Notes: generated by a model from the letters alone, not told the origin. Counted from the first letter of the stretch, positions 51,344 to 64,000 are shown. The stretch: 64,000 nucleotides of DNA from Prevotellaceae bacterium (GCA_031263585.1 JAISFN010000129.1:1-64000), one strand, 5' to 3'. A program made the numbers and translations.

Positions 51344-51976
51344 TTATCGGTTTCTACTGTATCGCTTTAAATAATCGTCAAGAATTTGTATGCCTTTGGG
51401 CGTCGATATTCCTCTTATATACGTAACTACCATGTTTTCAAAAATACTTATTTCCAAAAAATCGTCGATGGATGAACCGATATCCGCATTGAACTTTTGA
51501 AATTGTTCCGAAAATATCAGATTGGCCTGTTCCGAAAACATAAACGCTGTTAACAATGGATTAATATCAGCCCTGAATACTCCTTCCTCAATACCCTTAC
51601 GCATAAGTTCTTCTATTCCTTTCTGTTTTCCTTCCTGATATTTTAACATGTGATCTCTATAAATTTCAGGATAATACCTTCCCAACTCCATCATGTATTT
51701 CAAGTTATGCTTTCCCTTAACATTCTGGCGATACAACAGCTGAAGACCGGCCTCGAGCACATTGTCCGCTTTTTCAAAAATTTCGGTTACCTGTACATTG
51801 GCCTGCTCCGACATATATTCGGTACATTTGGCCAGTAGCTCGTTCTTATCTTTAAAATTCTCATAAATAGTTCGTTTCGATATTCCAAGATGTTTAGCTA
51901 TTTCATCCATAGTGGTTTTAACACCATGCCTGACAAATAATAAATAAGACTCTTTTATAATTCTTTCTCTTACCAT
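51344..51976 (-). CDS. TetR-family transcriptional regulator
   Basis: 210 aa; GVKTTMDEIAKHLGISKRTIYENFKDKNELL HTH. Confidence 0.94.
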   Translation of the reverse strand: MVRERIIKESYLLFVRHGVKTTMDEIAKHLGISKRTIYENFKDKNELLAKCTEYMSEQANVQVTEIFEKADNVLEAGLQLLYRQNVKGKHNLKYMMELGRYYPEIYRDHMLKYQEGKQKGIEELMRKGIEEGVFRADINPLLTAFMFSEQANLIFSEQFQKFNADIGSSIDDFLEISIFENMVVTYIRGISTPKGIQILDDYLKRYSRNR

Positions 51977-52288
51977 ACCTTATATTTTTTCGGTGGCAAA
52001 AATAATAAAAAAACTTTAAAAACAAAAAAAGTTTTTTAATTTTTTAATTTTATTTATTTTACTGAAACATTGTACTATAAATAATAATATTGGGAATGCA
52101 AAGATGAGTTTATTTGCTAAACAAATGATGTTCTTATAACCTCCCAAAATGTTCAATAAGCCTCGACTTTATACTGCACACGTACACTTTTTATGAAAAA
52201 CGCTCGACACTCATCCTCGAAAAGAAAGTTTTCATTAAGAATTTATATATTAAATTTGTATTCAATTAGGGCAAACAGGCAAACTCGC

Positions 52289-52366
52289 AAGCTCGGTTCT
52301 GAATGAAATGAAGGATCTTTTTATGCAATGAGATATAAGACGCTTCACTAACATTCAGCATAACAA
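52289..52366. repeat. Imperfect inverted repeat related to 11177-11240
   Basis: ttctgaatgaaatgaaggatctttttatgc facing the reverse complement of atgctgaatgttagtgaagcgtct. Confidence 0.5.
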
Positions 52367-52444
52367 AGAAAAACATATAATTGTTATTGATTATGATTAA
52401 CCTTACTGGTATCATTGTTATAAAAACCAAACTAAATTTTTACA

Positions 52445-53503
52445 ATGAATAAAAAAACAGCCTTAATAACCGGAATAACAGGACAGGACGGCTCATTCTT
52501 AGCCGAATTGTTAATTGAAAAAGGATACGAAGTGCATGGTATAATGCGCAGATCATCATCGTTTAATACCGCTCGTATCGAGCATCTTTATTTCGACGAG
52601 TGGATTAAGGACATAAAACAAAAACGGTCAGTTGAACTGCATTACGGCGATATGACCGACTCCAGTTCCTTATTCCGTATAATCCAACAAATTCAACCCG
52701 ATGAGGTATATAACCTTGCCGCACAAAGCCATGTGAAAGTCTCATTCGATGTTCCCGAATATACTGCCGAGTGCGATGCCATAGGCACGCTACGCATTCT
52801 GGAAGCTGTAAGAGGTCTTGGATTGGAACAAAAAACCCGTATATATCAGGCATCTACATCCGAATTATACGGCATGGTACAGGAAATACCTCAGAAAGAA
52901 ACAACCCCATTTTATCCCCGTTCGCCTTATGGCGTAGCAAAACAATACGGTTTCTGGATTACAAAAAACTACCGCGAGGCTTATAACATGTTCGCTGTAA
53001 ACGGAATTTTGTTCAACCATGAGAGTGAAAGGCGCGGCGAAACCTTTGTTACCCGTAAAATTACATTGGCCGCAGCCCGTATTGCTCACGGGTTGCAGGA
53101 ACGCCTGTACATGGGCAACCTCAATTCGCAGCGCGACTGGGGATATGCCAAAGACTATGTAGAGTGCATGTGGCTGATGTTACAACACGAAACCCCCGAA
53201 GATTTTGTAATTGCCACAGGCGAAATGCATTCGGTACGCGAATTTTGTACATTGGCTTTTGCCGAAGCGGGTATCGAACTGGAATGGAAGGACGAAGGTG
53301 TAAACGAAAAGGGAATTGATAAAAAAACCAGAAAAATAATTATTGAAGTCGATCCGAAATATTTCAGGCCGACAGAGGTTGAATTATTGTTGGGAAATCC
53401 CGCAAAAGCCAAAATGCTATTGGGCTGGAACCCCACAAAAACCCCGTTTAACGAGTTAGTTAAAATTATGGTTAAGCATGATATGGAATTTGTAAAGAAA
53501 TAA
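52445..53503 (+). CDS. gmd: GDP-mannose 4,6-dehydratase
   Basis: 352 aa; [44 protein letters not shown]. Confidence 0.96.
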   Translation: MNKKTALITGITGQDGSFLAELLIEKGYEVHGIMRRSSSFNTARIEHLYFDEWIKDIKQKRSVELHYGDMTDSSSLFRIIQQIQPDEVYNLAAQSHVKVSFDVPEYTAECDAIGTLRILEAVRGLGLEQKTRIYQASTSELYGMVQEIPQKETTPFYPRSPYGVAKQYGFWITKNYREAYNMFAVNGILFNHESERRGETFVTRKITLAAARIAHGLQERLYMGNLNSQRDWGYAKDYVECMWLMLQHETPEDFVIATGEMHSVREFCTLAFAEAGIELEWKDEGVNEKGIDKKTRKIIIEVDPKYFRPTEVELLLGNPAKAKMLLGWNPTKTPFNELVKIMVKHDMEFVKK

Positions 53504-53507
53504 TTTG

Positions 53508-54581
53508 ATGGATAAACAATCAAAAATATATGTTGCAGGCCATAAGGGGCTTGTAGGTTCTGCAATCTGGAAAGATCTTGTCTCAAAAGGCTATACTAAC
53601 ATGGTTGGCAGGGAATTCAGTGAACTAGATTTACGCGATAGCACGGCTGTAAGACATTTTTTCGATACGGAAAAACCCGGATATGTTTTTCTGGCGGCAG
53701 CTAAAGTCGGTGGTATTATGGCAAATAATATCTATCGTGCCGAATTTATATACGATAATATTCAAATTCAAAATAATATTATAAACGAAAGTTTCCGGCA
53801 CAATGTAAAAAAGCTGTTATTTTTGGGCAGCACATGCGTATATCCTAAAAATGCGAACCAACCCATACGGGAAACGGAGTTGCTGACATCCGAACTGGAA
53901 TACACAAATGAGCCTTATGCCATTGCCAAAATAGCCGGATTGAAAATGTGCGAAAGTTTCAATATACAGTACAGCGCTAATTTTATTGCAGTTATGCCGA
54001 CAAATTTATACGGCCCCAACGATAATTTCGACTTGGAACGCAGCCACGTACTGCCGGCCATGATCCGTAAAATTTATCTGGGCAAATGTATGATGGAGAA
54101 CAATTGGGAAGCTATCCGCAACGATTTGGAAAAACGCCCCGTTGAAAACGTTAGCAACTACAATGGCAACAACGAAATCGCAGCTATTTTACACAAATAC
54201 GGCATTGACAATAACAGCATAACGCTATGGGGAACCGGCAAACCGTTACGCGAATTTCTGTGGAGCGAAGATATGGCCGATGCATCTGTTTTTGTAATGG
54301 AAAACATCAACTTCAACGATACATATAGCCTCGACAATAAAGAAATTCGTAATTGCCATATAAATATAGGAACCGGAAAGGAAATAACAATCAAGAGCTT
54401 ATCCGAATTAATCGCTGCCGCTATCGGGTATAATGGCGATATTAAATTCGATGCAACCAAACCCAACGGCGTTATGAGAAAATTGACCGACCCCTCGAAA
54501 CTGAATAAACTCGGTTGGAAGCATAAAATTGAAATTGAAGAAGGCGTTGGGAAGCTGTACGCATGGTATATTAATAATTAA
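53508..54581 (+). CDS. fcl: GDP-L-fucose synthase
   Basis: About 357 aa; IYVAGHKGLVGSAIWKDL; FLGSTCVYPKNANQPIRE; YAIAKIAGLKMCES. Confidence 0.95.
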   Translation: MDKQSKIYVAGHKGLVGSAIWKDLVSKGYTNMVGREFSELDLRDSTAVRHFFDTEKPGYVFLAAAKVGGIMANNIYRAEFIYDNIQIQNNIINESFRHNVKKLLFLGSTCVYPKNANQPIRETELLTSELEYTNEPYAIAKIAGLKMCESFNIQYSANFIAVMPTNLYGPNDNFDLERSHVLPAMIRKIYLGKCMMENNWEAIRNDLEKRPVENVSNYNGNNEIAAILHKYGIDNNSITLWGTGKPLREFLWSEDMADASVFVMENINFNDTYSLDNKEIRNCHINIGTGKEITIKSLSELIAAAIGYNGDIKFDATKPNGVMRKLTDPSKLNKLGWKHKIEIEEGVGKLYAWYINN

Positions 54582-54585
54582 AATA

Positions 54586-55319
54586 ATGGATGCCGTTATT
54601 ATACAAGCCCGCACAGGATCGACCCGCTTACCCGGTAAAATCCTCCTCCCTTTTTATCAAAACGAAAGCATACTGGATATTCTGGTAAAAAAGCTTAAAA
54701 AAAAACTTTCGATGCCCCTTATCATTGCAAGTACGACAAACCCCAATGATGATATAATTGAGGCTATTTATAAAAAACAAGGCATAAACATTTTCAGGGG
54801 CGATGAAAACGATGTTTTAAAACGTTTTATCGACTGTGCCGAACAATACGGCGCACAAAGAATTATACGCGTTTGCGCCGATAATCCTTTTCTGAACGTA
54901 GACTCATGCTTAGAGATACTGAATTATCAGGCAGACTATTGCTCATATCAAACATCCAGAGGAATTCCCAGTATCAAAACCCATTACGGTTTTTGGGCCG
55001 AAGCCATGACATTAGATGCTTTGATAAAAGTAAGCCAAAACGCCCGTGAAGCCGTATATCACGAACACGTAAGCAATTATATATATGCCAACCCAACTAA
55101 GTTTGATATAAAATGGTTGCCGATACCCGCCGAGATAGAAAAGTTCAAAATACGATTAACCATCGATACTGTTGAAGATTTTGAGATTGCCCAAAAGATA
55201 TACAATGACTTATTCGAATACAATCATAATTTTTCACCCCGGGATGTTGTCGATTATTTAAAAGCTAAAAACGAGTACTTGCCGCTAATGCATAAACAAA
55301 TTGAAAAAAATACAAAATA

Positions 55320-55320
<1 letters not shown>
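54586..55320 (+). CDS. SpsF-like cytidylyltransferase
   Basis: MDAVIIQARTGSTRLPGKILLPF; FRGDENDVLKRF; RVCADNPFL. ATG at 54586 preferred over the 54529 ORF start. Confidence 0.88.
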
Positions 55321-56865
<1,545 letters not shown>

Positions 56866-57164
56866 TTTACAAAATCCCCTGCAAGTAATTATTATTAACT
56901 GATAATAAGATAATAAGATATTTATATAATAAAAAGATCCTATTTCAGTTATACTTTATAAATAAAATAGAGAATAACGCCATACGTATACACGCAACAT
57001 AATAGTATAACGCTGTATTATTGTATTTAACAATAAATATTTATAATAAAATTTTTTATAATGATTTATTTTGTATTTTTGTTGGCTGATACATAATGCC
57101 CTAAATATCTGATTATATTGAATATCAACAAGTATGCATATTGGTATTTAATTTTGAATGATTT

Positions 57165-58835
57165 ATGAAAACAGACATTGAAATTGCCCGCGAGGCAAGC
57201 ATGAAGCCTATTACAGAAATTGCCAATACACTGGGCATTAAAATTGACGAACTCGAATTATATGGAAAATATAAGGCAAAGCTTCCGCTAAATTTAATCG
57301 ACGAAAAAAAACTACGGGAAGCCCGATTGGTATTAGTATCGGCAATATCCCCTACTCCCGCCGGTGAAGGTAAAACAACCATTTCTATAGGTTTAGCCCA
57401 AGGGCTGAATAAAATCGGAAAAAAAACAACGGTAGTGTTGCGCGAGCCTTCATTAGGCCCTGTATTCGGTATTAAGGGAGGCGCTACAGGCGGCGGTTTT
57501 TCACAGGTTATTCCAATGGAAGACATTAACTTGCATTTTACGGGAGATTTTGGAGCTATCGAAAAAGCCCATAATTTACTGGCCGCAATGATCGACAACA
57601 ACATCCAAAGCAAAAAATCGTCATTAGGAATTGACCCGCGCACTGTTACATGGAAACGAGTTATGGACATGAACGACCGTTCATTACGCCATGTTGTAGT
57701 TGGATTGGGAGGCACAACATCGGGTGTGCCCCGCGAAACAGGTTTTGACATTACTGCGGCATCCGAAGTTATGGCCATTTTATGCCTCGCCGAAAACAGG
57801 GAGGATTTAAAATGCCGCTTAGGAAATATATTTGTAGGATACACCTATGACAAAAAAGCTATTTATGCCCGCGACCTTAAAGCCCACGGTGCAATGGCGG
57901 CTCTCCTAAAGGATGCCATTAAACCCAATTTGGTTCAGACAATAGAAAATACCCCGGCAATTATTCACGGAGGTCCTTTTGCCAACATTGCACAAGGAAC
58001 CAATTCGGTATTGGCCACAAAAATGGGATTAACTTTTTCAGAATATGTAGTTACCGAAGCTGGTTTTGGATTCGATTTGGGCGCCGAAAAATTCATGGAT
58101 ATAAAATGTCAGTACTCTGGCTTAGCCCCCGATGCCGTTGTATTGGTAGCCACAATAAGAGCATTGCGTTATCATGGCGGAGCGCCTGTTAAAGAGGCCG
58201 GACAAGCAAATATCGAGGCTTTGAAAAAAGGAATCGGCAACCTCGAAAAACATATTGAAAATATGAAACAATTCGAGCTATGTCCTGTAGTTACAATCAA
58301 TAAATTTATTGCCGACACCGATGACGAAATCCAATTTGTTATGGACACATGCAAACGCATAGGCGTTCAGGCATGCGTTGCCGAAGTATGGGCCAAAGGC
58401 GGCAGCGGAGCCATAACATTAGCCCAAACAGTGATAAAAGTAGCCGAAAGCTGCACCGGCAAATACAAACCATTGTACGACTGGCAATGGAGCGTAGAAC
58501 AAAAAATCGAAACAATTGCCAAAAAAATATACGGGGCCGAGGCTGTCGATTATACGCCAAAAGCCAAAGCCGACTTGAAAAAAGTATATAACTTAGGCTT
58601 GGATAAATTACCGGTTTGTATGGCTAAAACACAAAAATCATTATCCGATAATCCTGCTCTATTAGGCCGTCCTAAGGATTTTGTGGTAACCGTGCGTGAA
58701 ATCGAAATCGCCGCAGGCGCAGGGTTCGTGATTCCGATTACAGGTGAAATCATGCGCATGCCGGGCTTACCCGATGAGCCGTCAGCCGAAAAAATTGATA
58801 TTGATAATGTCGGCAATATTTATGGATTGTTTTAG
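57165..58835 (+). CDS. fhs: Formate--tetrahydrofolate ligase
   Basis: 556 aa; SAISPTPAGEGKTTISIGLAQGL, MPGLPDEPSAEKIDID. Confidence 0.96.
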   Translation: MKTDIEIAREASMKPITEIANTLGIKIDELELYGKYKAKLPLNLIDEKKLREARLVLVSAISPTPAGEGKTTISIGLAQGLNKIGKKTTVVLREPSLGPVFGIKGGATGGGFSQVIPMEDINLHFTGDFGAIEKAHNLLAAMIDNNIQSKKSSLGIDPRTVTWKRVMDMNDRSLRHVVVGLGGTTSGVPRETGFDITAASEVMAILCLAENREDLKCRLGNIFVGYTYDKKAIYARDLKAHGAMAALLKDAIKPNLVQTIENTPAIIHGGPFANIAQGTNSVLATKMGLTFSEYVVTEAGFGFDLGAEKFMDIKCQYSGLAPDAVVLVATIRALRYHGGAPVKEAGQANIEALKKGIGNLEKHIENMKQFELCPVVTINKFIADTDDEIQFVMDTCKRIGVQACVAEVWAKGGSGAITLAQTVIKVAESCTGKYKPLYDWQWSVEQKIETIAKKIYGAEAVDYTPKAKADLKKVYNLGLDKLPVCMAKTQKSLSDNPALLGRPKDFVVTVREIEIAAGAGFVIPITGEIMRMPGLPDEPSAEKIDIDNVGNIYGLF

Positions 58836-58883
58836 CGTTAAAATTTAGGAACTATATAATTATAATATAATATTTATCATAGG

Positions 58884-61280
58884 ATGAAGAAACTCATTTC
58901 CTGTCTTTTTTTTGTTTTTATACTTAGCGGCTTTGCTTGGGGGCAAATGTCCGATCAGCAGATAATTAATTACGTAAAACAAGAATCTGCAAAAGGGACA
59001 TCCCAGCAAGAGATGGCTACTTATTTGTTACGGCGAGGAGTTACTCAAGCTCAATTGGAACGAATAAAATCTCAGCACGAGAGCGAGTCTGCTCAAGTTA
59101 GCAGTCAAAAAAGCGGCGCTCAGCTCCACCGCGAAAGGACGGAAGACCCGGTTGATGATGATGTTAACTCGGGTGATTTTGATGCCATAAGCGCCGAAAT
59201 ACTTCCGACGGATCCTAATCCGGCTCAGGTTTTTGGCCGTAATATTTTTAATACCCGGAATTTGTCTTTTGCGCCTAATACGAATATTCCTACTCCGTCC
59301 GATTATAAACTAGGGCCTGGGGATGAGGTTATTATCGACATTTGGGGAGCATCCCAGGCTAATATACGCCAGACTATTTCTCCGGAAGGGAGCATAATGG
59401 TTGATCGCTTGGGACCTATTTATTTAAACGGGAAAACGGTGCACGAAGCTAACAATTACATAAAAAACCGTTTTGCTAATTTATATGCAGGGATAGGAGG
59501 CTACTCCGAAATTATGCTCACCTTAGGGCGCATACGTACCATTCAGATAAATGTAATGGGCGATGTTTCTGTTCCCGGCACTTATTCATTATCGTCGTTA
59601 TCGTCGGTATTTCATGCTTTATACCGCGTGGGAGGCGTAACGAATATCGGATCTCTACGGTCTGTTAAATTATACCGCGGAGGGAAGTTACTGAAAACGA
59701 TTGACGTTTATCCATATATCCTGGAAGGTAAATTCGAAGACGATATTCGTTTAATGGATGATGATGTTATTATTGTTTCGCCTTATATATCTTTAGTAAA
59801 TATATCGGGAAAAGTAAAGCGTGCAATGTATTACGAGATGAAAGAAAACGAGACATTGGACGACTTAATTAATTATGCGGGAGGTTTTGAAGGAGACGCT
59901 TACCGAGATAAATTACGCGTAACGCGTACAACAGGCGCTGAAAATTTAGTTTTTACCGTTCAGAATGAAGAATTTTCAACGTTTAAGCTTCAGGATAAAG
60001 ACGTTGTAACCGTAAGTTCCGGCATCGATTTGTTCGAAAACAGGGTGGAAATATTGGGAGCCGTTTACCGGACAGGCTATTATGAAATAGGTAAGGATAT
60101 CCATACGGTTAAAGAATTAATTACGGTCGCAGACGGACTTCGCGGGGATGCTTTTTTAAACCGCGCAGTATTAACCCGCGAAAAAGAGGATTTTACAACA
60201 GAAACAATGTCGGTAGACATGACCGGCATAATGGATGGGAAAATACCCGATATCGTTTTACATAAAAACGATATTTTATACATTCCCTCGATACACGACT
60301 TAAAAGAATATGGCAGTTTCGTAATTGCCGGAGCTGTTGCCCGTCCGGGCGCTTATAAATATTCTGAAAATACAACTCTTGAAGACCTGATTGTTCAAGC
60401 AGGGGGATTATTAGAGTCGGCCTCCGTTGTAAGGGTTGATATTGCCCGCCGGATTATTAACCCAAAAAGCGTGGCCGAAACCGATATTCTTTCAAAATCG
60501 TTTACTTTAGGCATTAAAGATGGTTTTATTGTGGAAGGGGAAAAGGAGTTTTTACTGGAACCCTACGACCACGTATATATACGTAGAAGTCCCGAATATT
60601 TTGCGCAACAAAATGTTCATATATCCGGGGAAGTTTTATTTCCGGGAAGTTATGCGCTAAGTAAAAAAACTGAACGGCTTTCCGATTTAATTAACCGGGC
60701 AGGAGGTATTACCCAATATGCCTATATGGCAGGAGCCCGTTTGGTACGGGAACGTTCGGCAGAGGAACTATACCGTTCCCGCGTAGCGCTAAGAATGGCC
60801 TCGCAAGCGGATAAAGATTCCATTGCTGTAAATACCTTGGACTTGGATAGATATTATGGAATAGGAATAGACCTGTATCAGGCTTTACTGTATCCTGGGT
60901 CCGACTACGATTTAGTATTACGGGAAGGCGACCGTATTCTTGTTCCGGAATACGAGAACACCGTAAAAATAAACGGAGCGGTAATGTACCCCAATACAAT
61001 TAGTTACAAACCCGAACAAAAATTATCATATTATATAAATCAAGCCGGAGGATATATGACTAATGCAAAAAAACGAAACGCTTATGTAATTTATATGAAT
61101 GGGATGGTTAGTAAAATTAGTAAATACGATAAAAAAGCCATCCAACCGGGGAGTGAAATTATTATTCCGAGTAAACAGGAGCGTCAACGTTTGTCAACAC
61201 AAGAGATACTGAGCATTGGTACAAGCGTAATTTCCATAGCAAGTTTAGTAGGGATATTGATTAATGCGTTAAAAAAATAA
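58884..61280 (+). CDS. SLBB-domain polysaccharide export (Wza-like) protein
   Basis: 798 aa; signal peptide; YKLGPGDEVIIDIWGASQANIRQTISPEGSIMV; multiple SLBB repeats; C-terminal TM. Confidence 0.9.
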   Translation: MKKLISCLFFVFILSGFAWGQMSDQQIINYVKQESAKGTSQQEMATYLLRRGVTQAQLERIKSQHESESAQVSSQKSGAQLHRERTEDPVDDDVNSGDFDAISAEILPTDPNPAQVFGRNIFNTRNLSFAPNTNIPTPSDYKLGPGDEVIIDIWGASQANIRQTISPEGSIMVDRLGPIYLNGKTVHEANNYIKNRFANLYAGIGGYSEIMLTLGRIRTIQINVMGDVSVPGTYSLSSLSSVFHALYRVGGVTNIGSLRSVKLYRGGKLLKTIDVYPYILEGKFEDDIRLMDDDVIIVSPYISLVNISGKVKRAMYYEMKENETLDDLINYAGGFEGDAYRDKLRVTRTTGAENLVFTVQNEEFSTFKLQDKDVVTVSSGIDLFENRVEILGAVYRTGYYEIGKDIHTVKELITVADGLRGDAFLNRAVLTREKEDFTTETMSVDMTGIMDGKIPDIVLHKNDILYIPSIHDLKEYGSFVIAGAVARPGAYKYSENTTLEDLIVQAGGLLESASVVRVDIARRIINPKSVAETDILSKSFTLGIKDGFIVEGEKEFLLEPYDHVYIRRSPEYFAQQNVHISGEVLFPGSYALSKKTERLSDLINRAGGITQYAYMAGARLVRERSAEELYRSRVALRMASQADKDSIAVNTLDLDRYYGIGIDLYQALLYPGSDYDLVLREGDRILVPEYENTVKINGAVMYPNTISYKPEQKLSYYINQAGGYMTNAKKRNAYVIYMNGMVSKISKYDKKAIQPGSEIIIPSKQERQRLSTQEILSIGTSVISIASLVGILINALKK

Positions 61281-61291
61281 GGTGATTAGTA

Positions 61292-62371
61292 ATGAGTGAT
61301 ACTATAAATAATACAGAAAGCGTAGAAGTAGAAAATGAAATAGACCTTATTGAGTTAATCCGTAAATTATGGAATAAACGTTGGTTCATTTTTAAAGCTT
61401 GTTGTATTGGCGGGGTAATCGGCCTTATTATTGCTTTTAGTATTCCTAAAGAATATACAACAACAGTTATATTAGCTCCAGAAATTAATTCTGAAAACAA
61501 AGGGAACATGGGCGCATTGGCTGCTACAATAGGTATCAATCTACAACAAAATACATCAGAAATATCACCTGATTTATATCCTGATATTGTTAAGTCAACA
61601 CCTTTTCTTTTAGCCCTTTTAGATTTAAAGGTTGTTGATAAAGAACAAGAGATCAATACAACTTTATATAATTATTTAAATGATTTGCAGAAAAAAGCAT
61701 GGTGGGATTATATTTTTAGTTTTCCATTTCAAGTTTTAAGTAAGATACATCCAACTCCTGAAAATACAGATGCTGAGGGTATTTCAGAAAAGATAATATC
61801 ATTAACAGTAGAACAGGAAGAAGTAATAAAAATGTTAAACAAGAAAATAAGTATTTCTGTTAATAAAAAGACGGGGGTGATATCTTTAGGGGTTACAATG
61901 CAAAGTGCGAATATCTCAGCAAGTATAGCTGATACATTATCATCTTATATGCAAGATTATATAATAAAATATCGAACAGAAAAAGCAAGGCAGGATTTAG
62001 CATTTACTCAGATTTTATACGACGAATCAAAACAAGAATATTATAATGCCCAACAAGTTTATGCCAATTATATAGATAAAAACCAAGGTATTATTTCTGC
62101 AAGTTTTAGAACTACACAAGAGCGTTTGCAGAATGAAATGAATTTAGCTTATAATGTTTATACTCAAATGGCGCAACAGTTGCAAATGGCAAAAATTAAG
62201 GTTCAGGATACTACCCCTGTATGTAAAATTATTCAGCCAGCAGTAATCCCAATAAAGGCTTCAACTCCTAAGAAAATTTTGATTTTGATGGGATTTGTTT
62301 TTTTAGCATTTCTTGCTTCTTATGGCTGGATTTTTTTTGTAAAAGATTATATAAAGAGTGGAAAGCAGTAA
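61292..62371 (+). CDS. Wzz-type chain-length determinant protein
   Basis: 359 aa; EIDLIELIRKLWNKRWFI... and C-terminal TM after IQPAVIPIKASTPKK. Confidence 0.9.
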   Translation: MSDTINNTESVEVENEIDLIELIRKLWNKRWFIFKACCIGGVIGLIIAFSIPKEYTTTVILAPEINSENKGNMGALAATIGINLQQNTSEISPDLYPDIVKSTPFLLALLDLKVVDKEQEINTTLYNYLNDLQKKAWWDYIFSFPFQVLSKIHPTPENTDAEGISEKIISLTVEQEEVIKMLNKKISISVNKKTGVISLGVTMQSANISASIADTLSSYMQDYIIKYRTEKARQDLAFTQILYDESKQEYYNAQQVYANYIDKNQGIISASFRTTQERLQNEMNLAYNVYTQMAQQLQMAKIKVQDTTPVCKIIQPAVIPIKASTPKKILILMGFVFLAFLASYGWIFFVKDYIKSGKQ

Positions 62372-63887
62372 TAAACGTATAGCTAAAAACACGTTGATAA
62401 TGTATGCTCGTATGTTATTAGTAATGCTTATTACACTTTTTACAGTAAGGGTAGTGCTAAAAACGTTAGGAGTAGAAGATTATGGAATTTATAATGTAGT
62501 GGCAGGGTTGGTTGCTTCTGTATCGTTTATAAGTACATCCATGCAAATGGCTACACAACGTTTTTATGCATATGCTATAGGCGAAAAAGATACGGAAAAA
62601 CAAAAAGTTTTATTCAATTTAAGTTTGCTTATTTATGTTATTCTCGTAGTTGTAATTTTTATTTTGGCAGAAACGGTCGGGTTATGGTTTTTAATGCGTA
62701 AAATGGTTATCCCAGAATCACGTTTTATCGCTGCCTTATGGATTTATCAATTTGCTATTCTGTCTTTTGTGACTACTATACTGACTGTTCCATTTTTGGC
62801 GATGATTGTTGCACGTGAAGATATGGGTGTTTATGCTTTAATTAGTTTAATTGATTGTGTATTAAAATTGTTTATTTTAATGCCCTTAATTTTTTTACCA
62901 TACGATAAATTGATTTTTTATGGAGTACTTATTTTGTTGGTTACTATTATAAAAGATGGAATAACAGTATTGTATAGCCGAAAAAATTATGTGGAGTGTA
63001 AGTTTAAGAAAATATGGGATAAACAATTGTTTCGTTCTTTGCTTTCCTATTCAGGATGGTCTTTGTTTGGATCAACCGCATATATCTCGTATACACAAGG
63101 GAATAACTTGTTAATTAATATTTTTTTTGGACCAATAGCTAATGCCGCGTACACTGTAGCATTTCAGGTAAGTAATGCTTTAAATATGTTTGCGAGTAAT
63201 TTTTTTATGGTTGTGCGTCCTCCTTTAATTAAAAGTTATGTAGCAGGTAATTATACTTATATGATGCGATTGTTTTACATGAGTAGTAAGGTTACATTTT
63301 GTTTATTATTACTGATATTTCTACCTTTGATACTGAAAACTGATTATATATTAAATCTTTGGTTAAATGATGTTAGTGAATATATGGTAGCTTTTACCCG
63401 TTTAACTTTGGTAGCTACCATAATTTTGTCCATGCATTACCCAATTACTGCAATTATTCAGGCTGCTGCTGCAGTGAAGCGTTATCATATGATTGTGGAA
63501 ACAGTTACCTTGCTTATTTTGCCGTTGACATATATTTTTTATAAAGCAGGATGTCGGGTTGAATATACTTTTTATGTTTCAATATGTATGTTTGTGATTG
63601 CTCATATGGTAAGAATTGCTGTGCTACGAACCGTGATTCCTTTTTCGGTAAAAGAATATTGTTCAAAGTTTATATTTCCAATTGTGATAGTTACTATCCT
63701 TTCATTTGCAATTTCCTTTTATGTGAATACTTTGATGTTGTATGGATTATTTAATTTAATTTTTACAACAATAGTATCCGTTGTAGTTACATTTATATGT
63801 TCTTTTTTTATTGCGATTAGCAAACAAGAACGGGAGATGGTTTTGAAAATGATAATAAGAAGGAATAGTGAGGTTAAAGAAAAATAA
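62358..63887 (+). CDS. Wzx-like polysaccharide flippase (MATE/MVF superfamily)
   Basis: 509 aa, multi-TM; RIAKNTLIMYARMLLVMLITLFTVRVVLKTLGVEDYGIYNVVAGLV; GTG start. Confidence 0.9.
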   Translation: MESSNKRIAKNTLIMYARMLLVMLITLFTVRVVLKTLGVEDYGIYNVVAGLVASVSFISTSMQMATQRFYAYAIGEKDTEKQKVLFNLSLLIYVILVVVIFILAETVGLWFLMRKMVIPESRFIAALWIYQFAILSFVTTILTVPFLAMIVAREDMGVYALISLIDCVLKLFILMPLIFLPYDKLIFYGVLILLVTIIKDGITVLYSRKNYVECKFKKIWDKQLFRSLLSYSGWSLFGSTAYISYTQGNNLLINIFFGPIANAAYTVAFQVSNALNMFASNFFMVVRPPLIKSYVAGNYTYMMRLFYMSSKVTFCLLLLIFLPLILKTDYILNLWLNDVSEYMVAFTRLTLVATIILSMHYPITAIIQAAAAVKRYHMIVETVTLLILPLTYIFYKAGCRVEYTFYVSICMFVIAHMVRIAVLRTVIPFSVKEYCSKFIFPIVIVTILSFAISFYVNTLMLYGLFNLIFTTIVSVVVTFICSFFIAISKQEREMVLKMIIRRNSEVKEK

Positions 63888-63892
63888 GTATA

Positions 63893-64000
63893 ATGGATAT
63901 GGATAATGATTTATTACTATATCTTAATGCAGCTTTATATGTTGGCACTTTTTTCGTGTATCAATATAAAAAAAAATATTTCTCAATTGGCAGTTTCGTA
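63893..64000 (+). CDS. N-terminus of a membrane protein, possibly Wzy-like polymerase (window-edge partial)
   Basis: MDMDNDLLLYLNAALYVGTFFVYQYKKKYFSIGSFV..., open to the window end, directly after the flippase. Confidence 0.4.
   Translation, partial: MDMDNDLLLYLNAALYVGTFFVYQYKKKYFSIGSFV

Noticed and set aside
48640-52300. aaccgagcttgcg at 48651 and cgcaagctcggtt near 52286 as flanks of a mobile efflux operon
   Set aside because: Only a ~13-nt match; the first lies between rnd and mfp genes, so it does not bracket the operon. Probably a common intergenic motif.

Overview
This 64-kb window looks like Bacteroidetes (probably Bacteroidales) chromosome. The evidence is TAnnTTTG-type -7 boxes, a complete Na+-NQR operon, a 2-oxoacid:ferredoxin oxidoreductase operon, and many perfect-stem intergenic terminators. 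Most of it is ordinary chromosome: LTA-synthase-like sulfatase, OmpA/TSP3 protein, RsmE, PurB, PheT, PpdK, TsaD, TamB, ExbB/ExbD/TonB, NqrA-F, AddA-like helicase, Vor/Kor-type oxidoreductase, IlvE, an RND efflux operon, and a surface polysaccharide cluster entered at about 52.4 kb and still running at the window end. The accessory content sits in three places. (1) 7.85-8.88 kb holds a previously unlabelled two-spacer orphan CRISPR remnant: one complete 47-nt repeat, exact 78-bp period, sequence resembling Bacteroidetes type II-C repeats. It runs directly into a decayed IS1595-like transposase through a short microhomology. (2) 41.4-44.8 kb is a graveyard of decayed elements. It includes a decayed lipoprotein-like gene with a Trp/Gly/Cys-rich bacteriocin-like C-terminal tail, followed 10 bp later by an intact four-TM protein, plus a MITE-like inverted-repeat element and two IS transposase remnants. 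(3) From about 61.3 kb the polysaccharide cluster becomes visibly more AT-rich. Other oddities are a Cys-Cys-rich putative OB-fold lipoprotein, a TamB gene with no ATG, and a PII-like gene beside the RND pump. No tRNA, rRNA or cas genes were recognised. All family names come from reading motifs; no database search was run.
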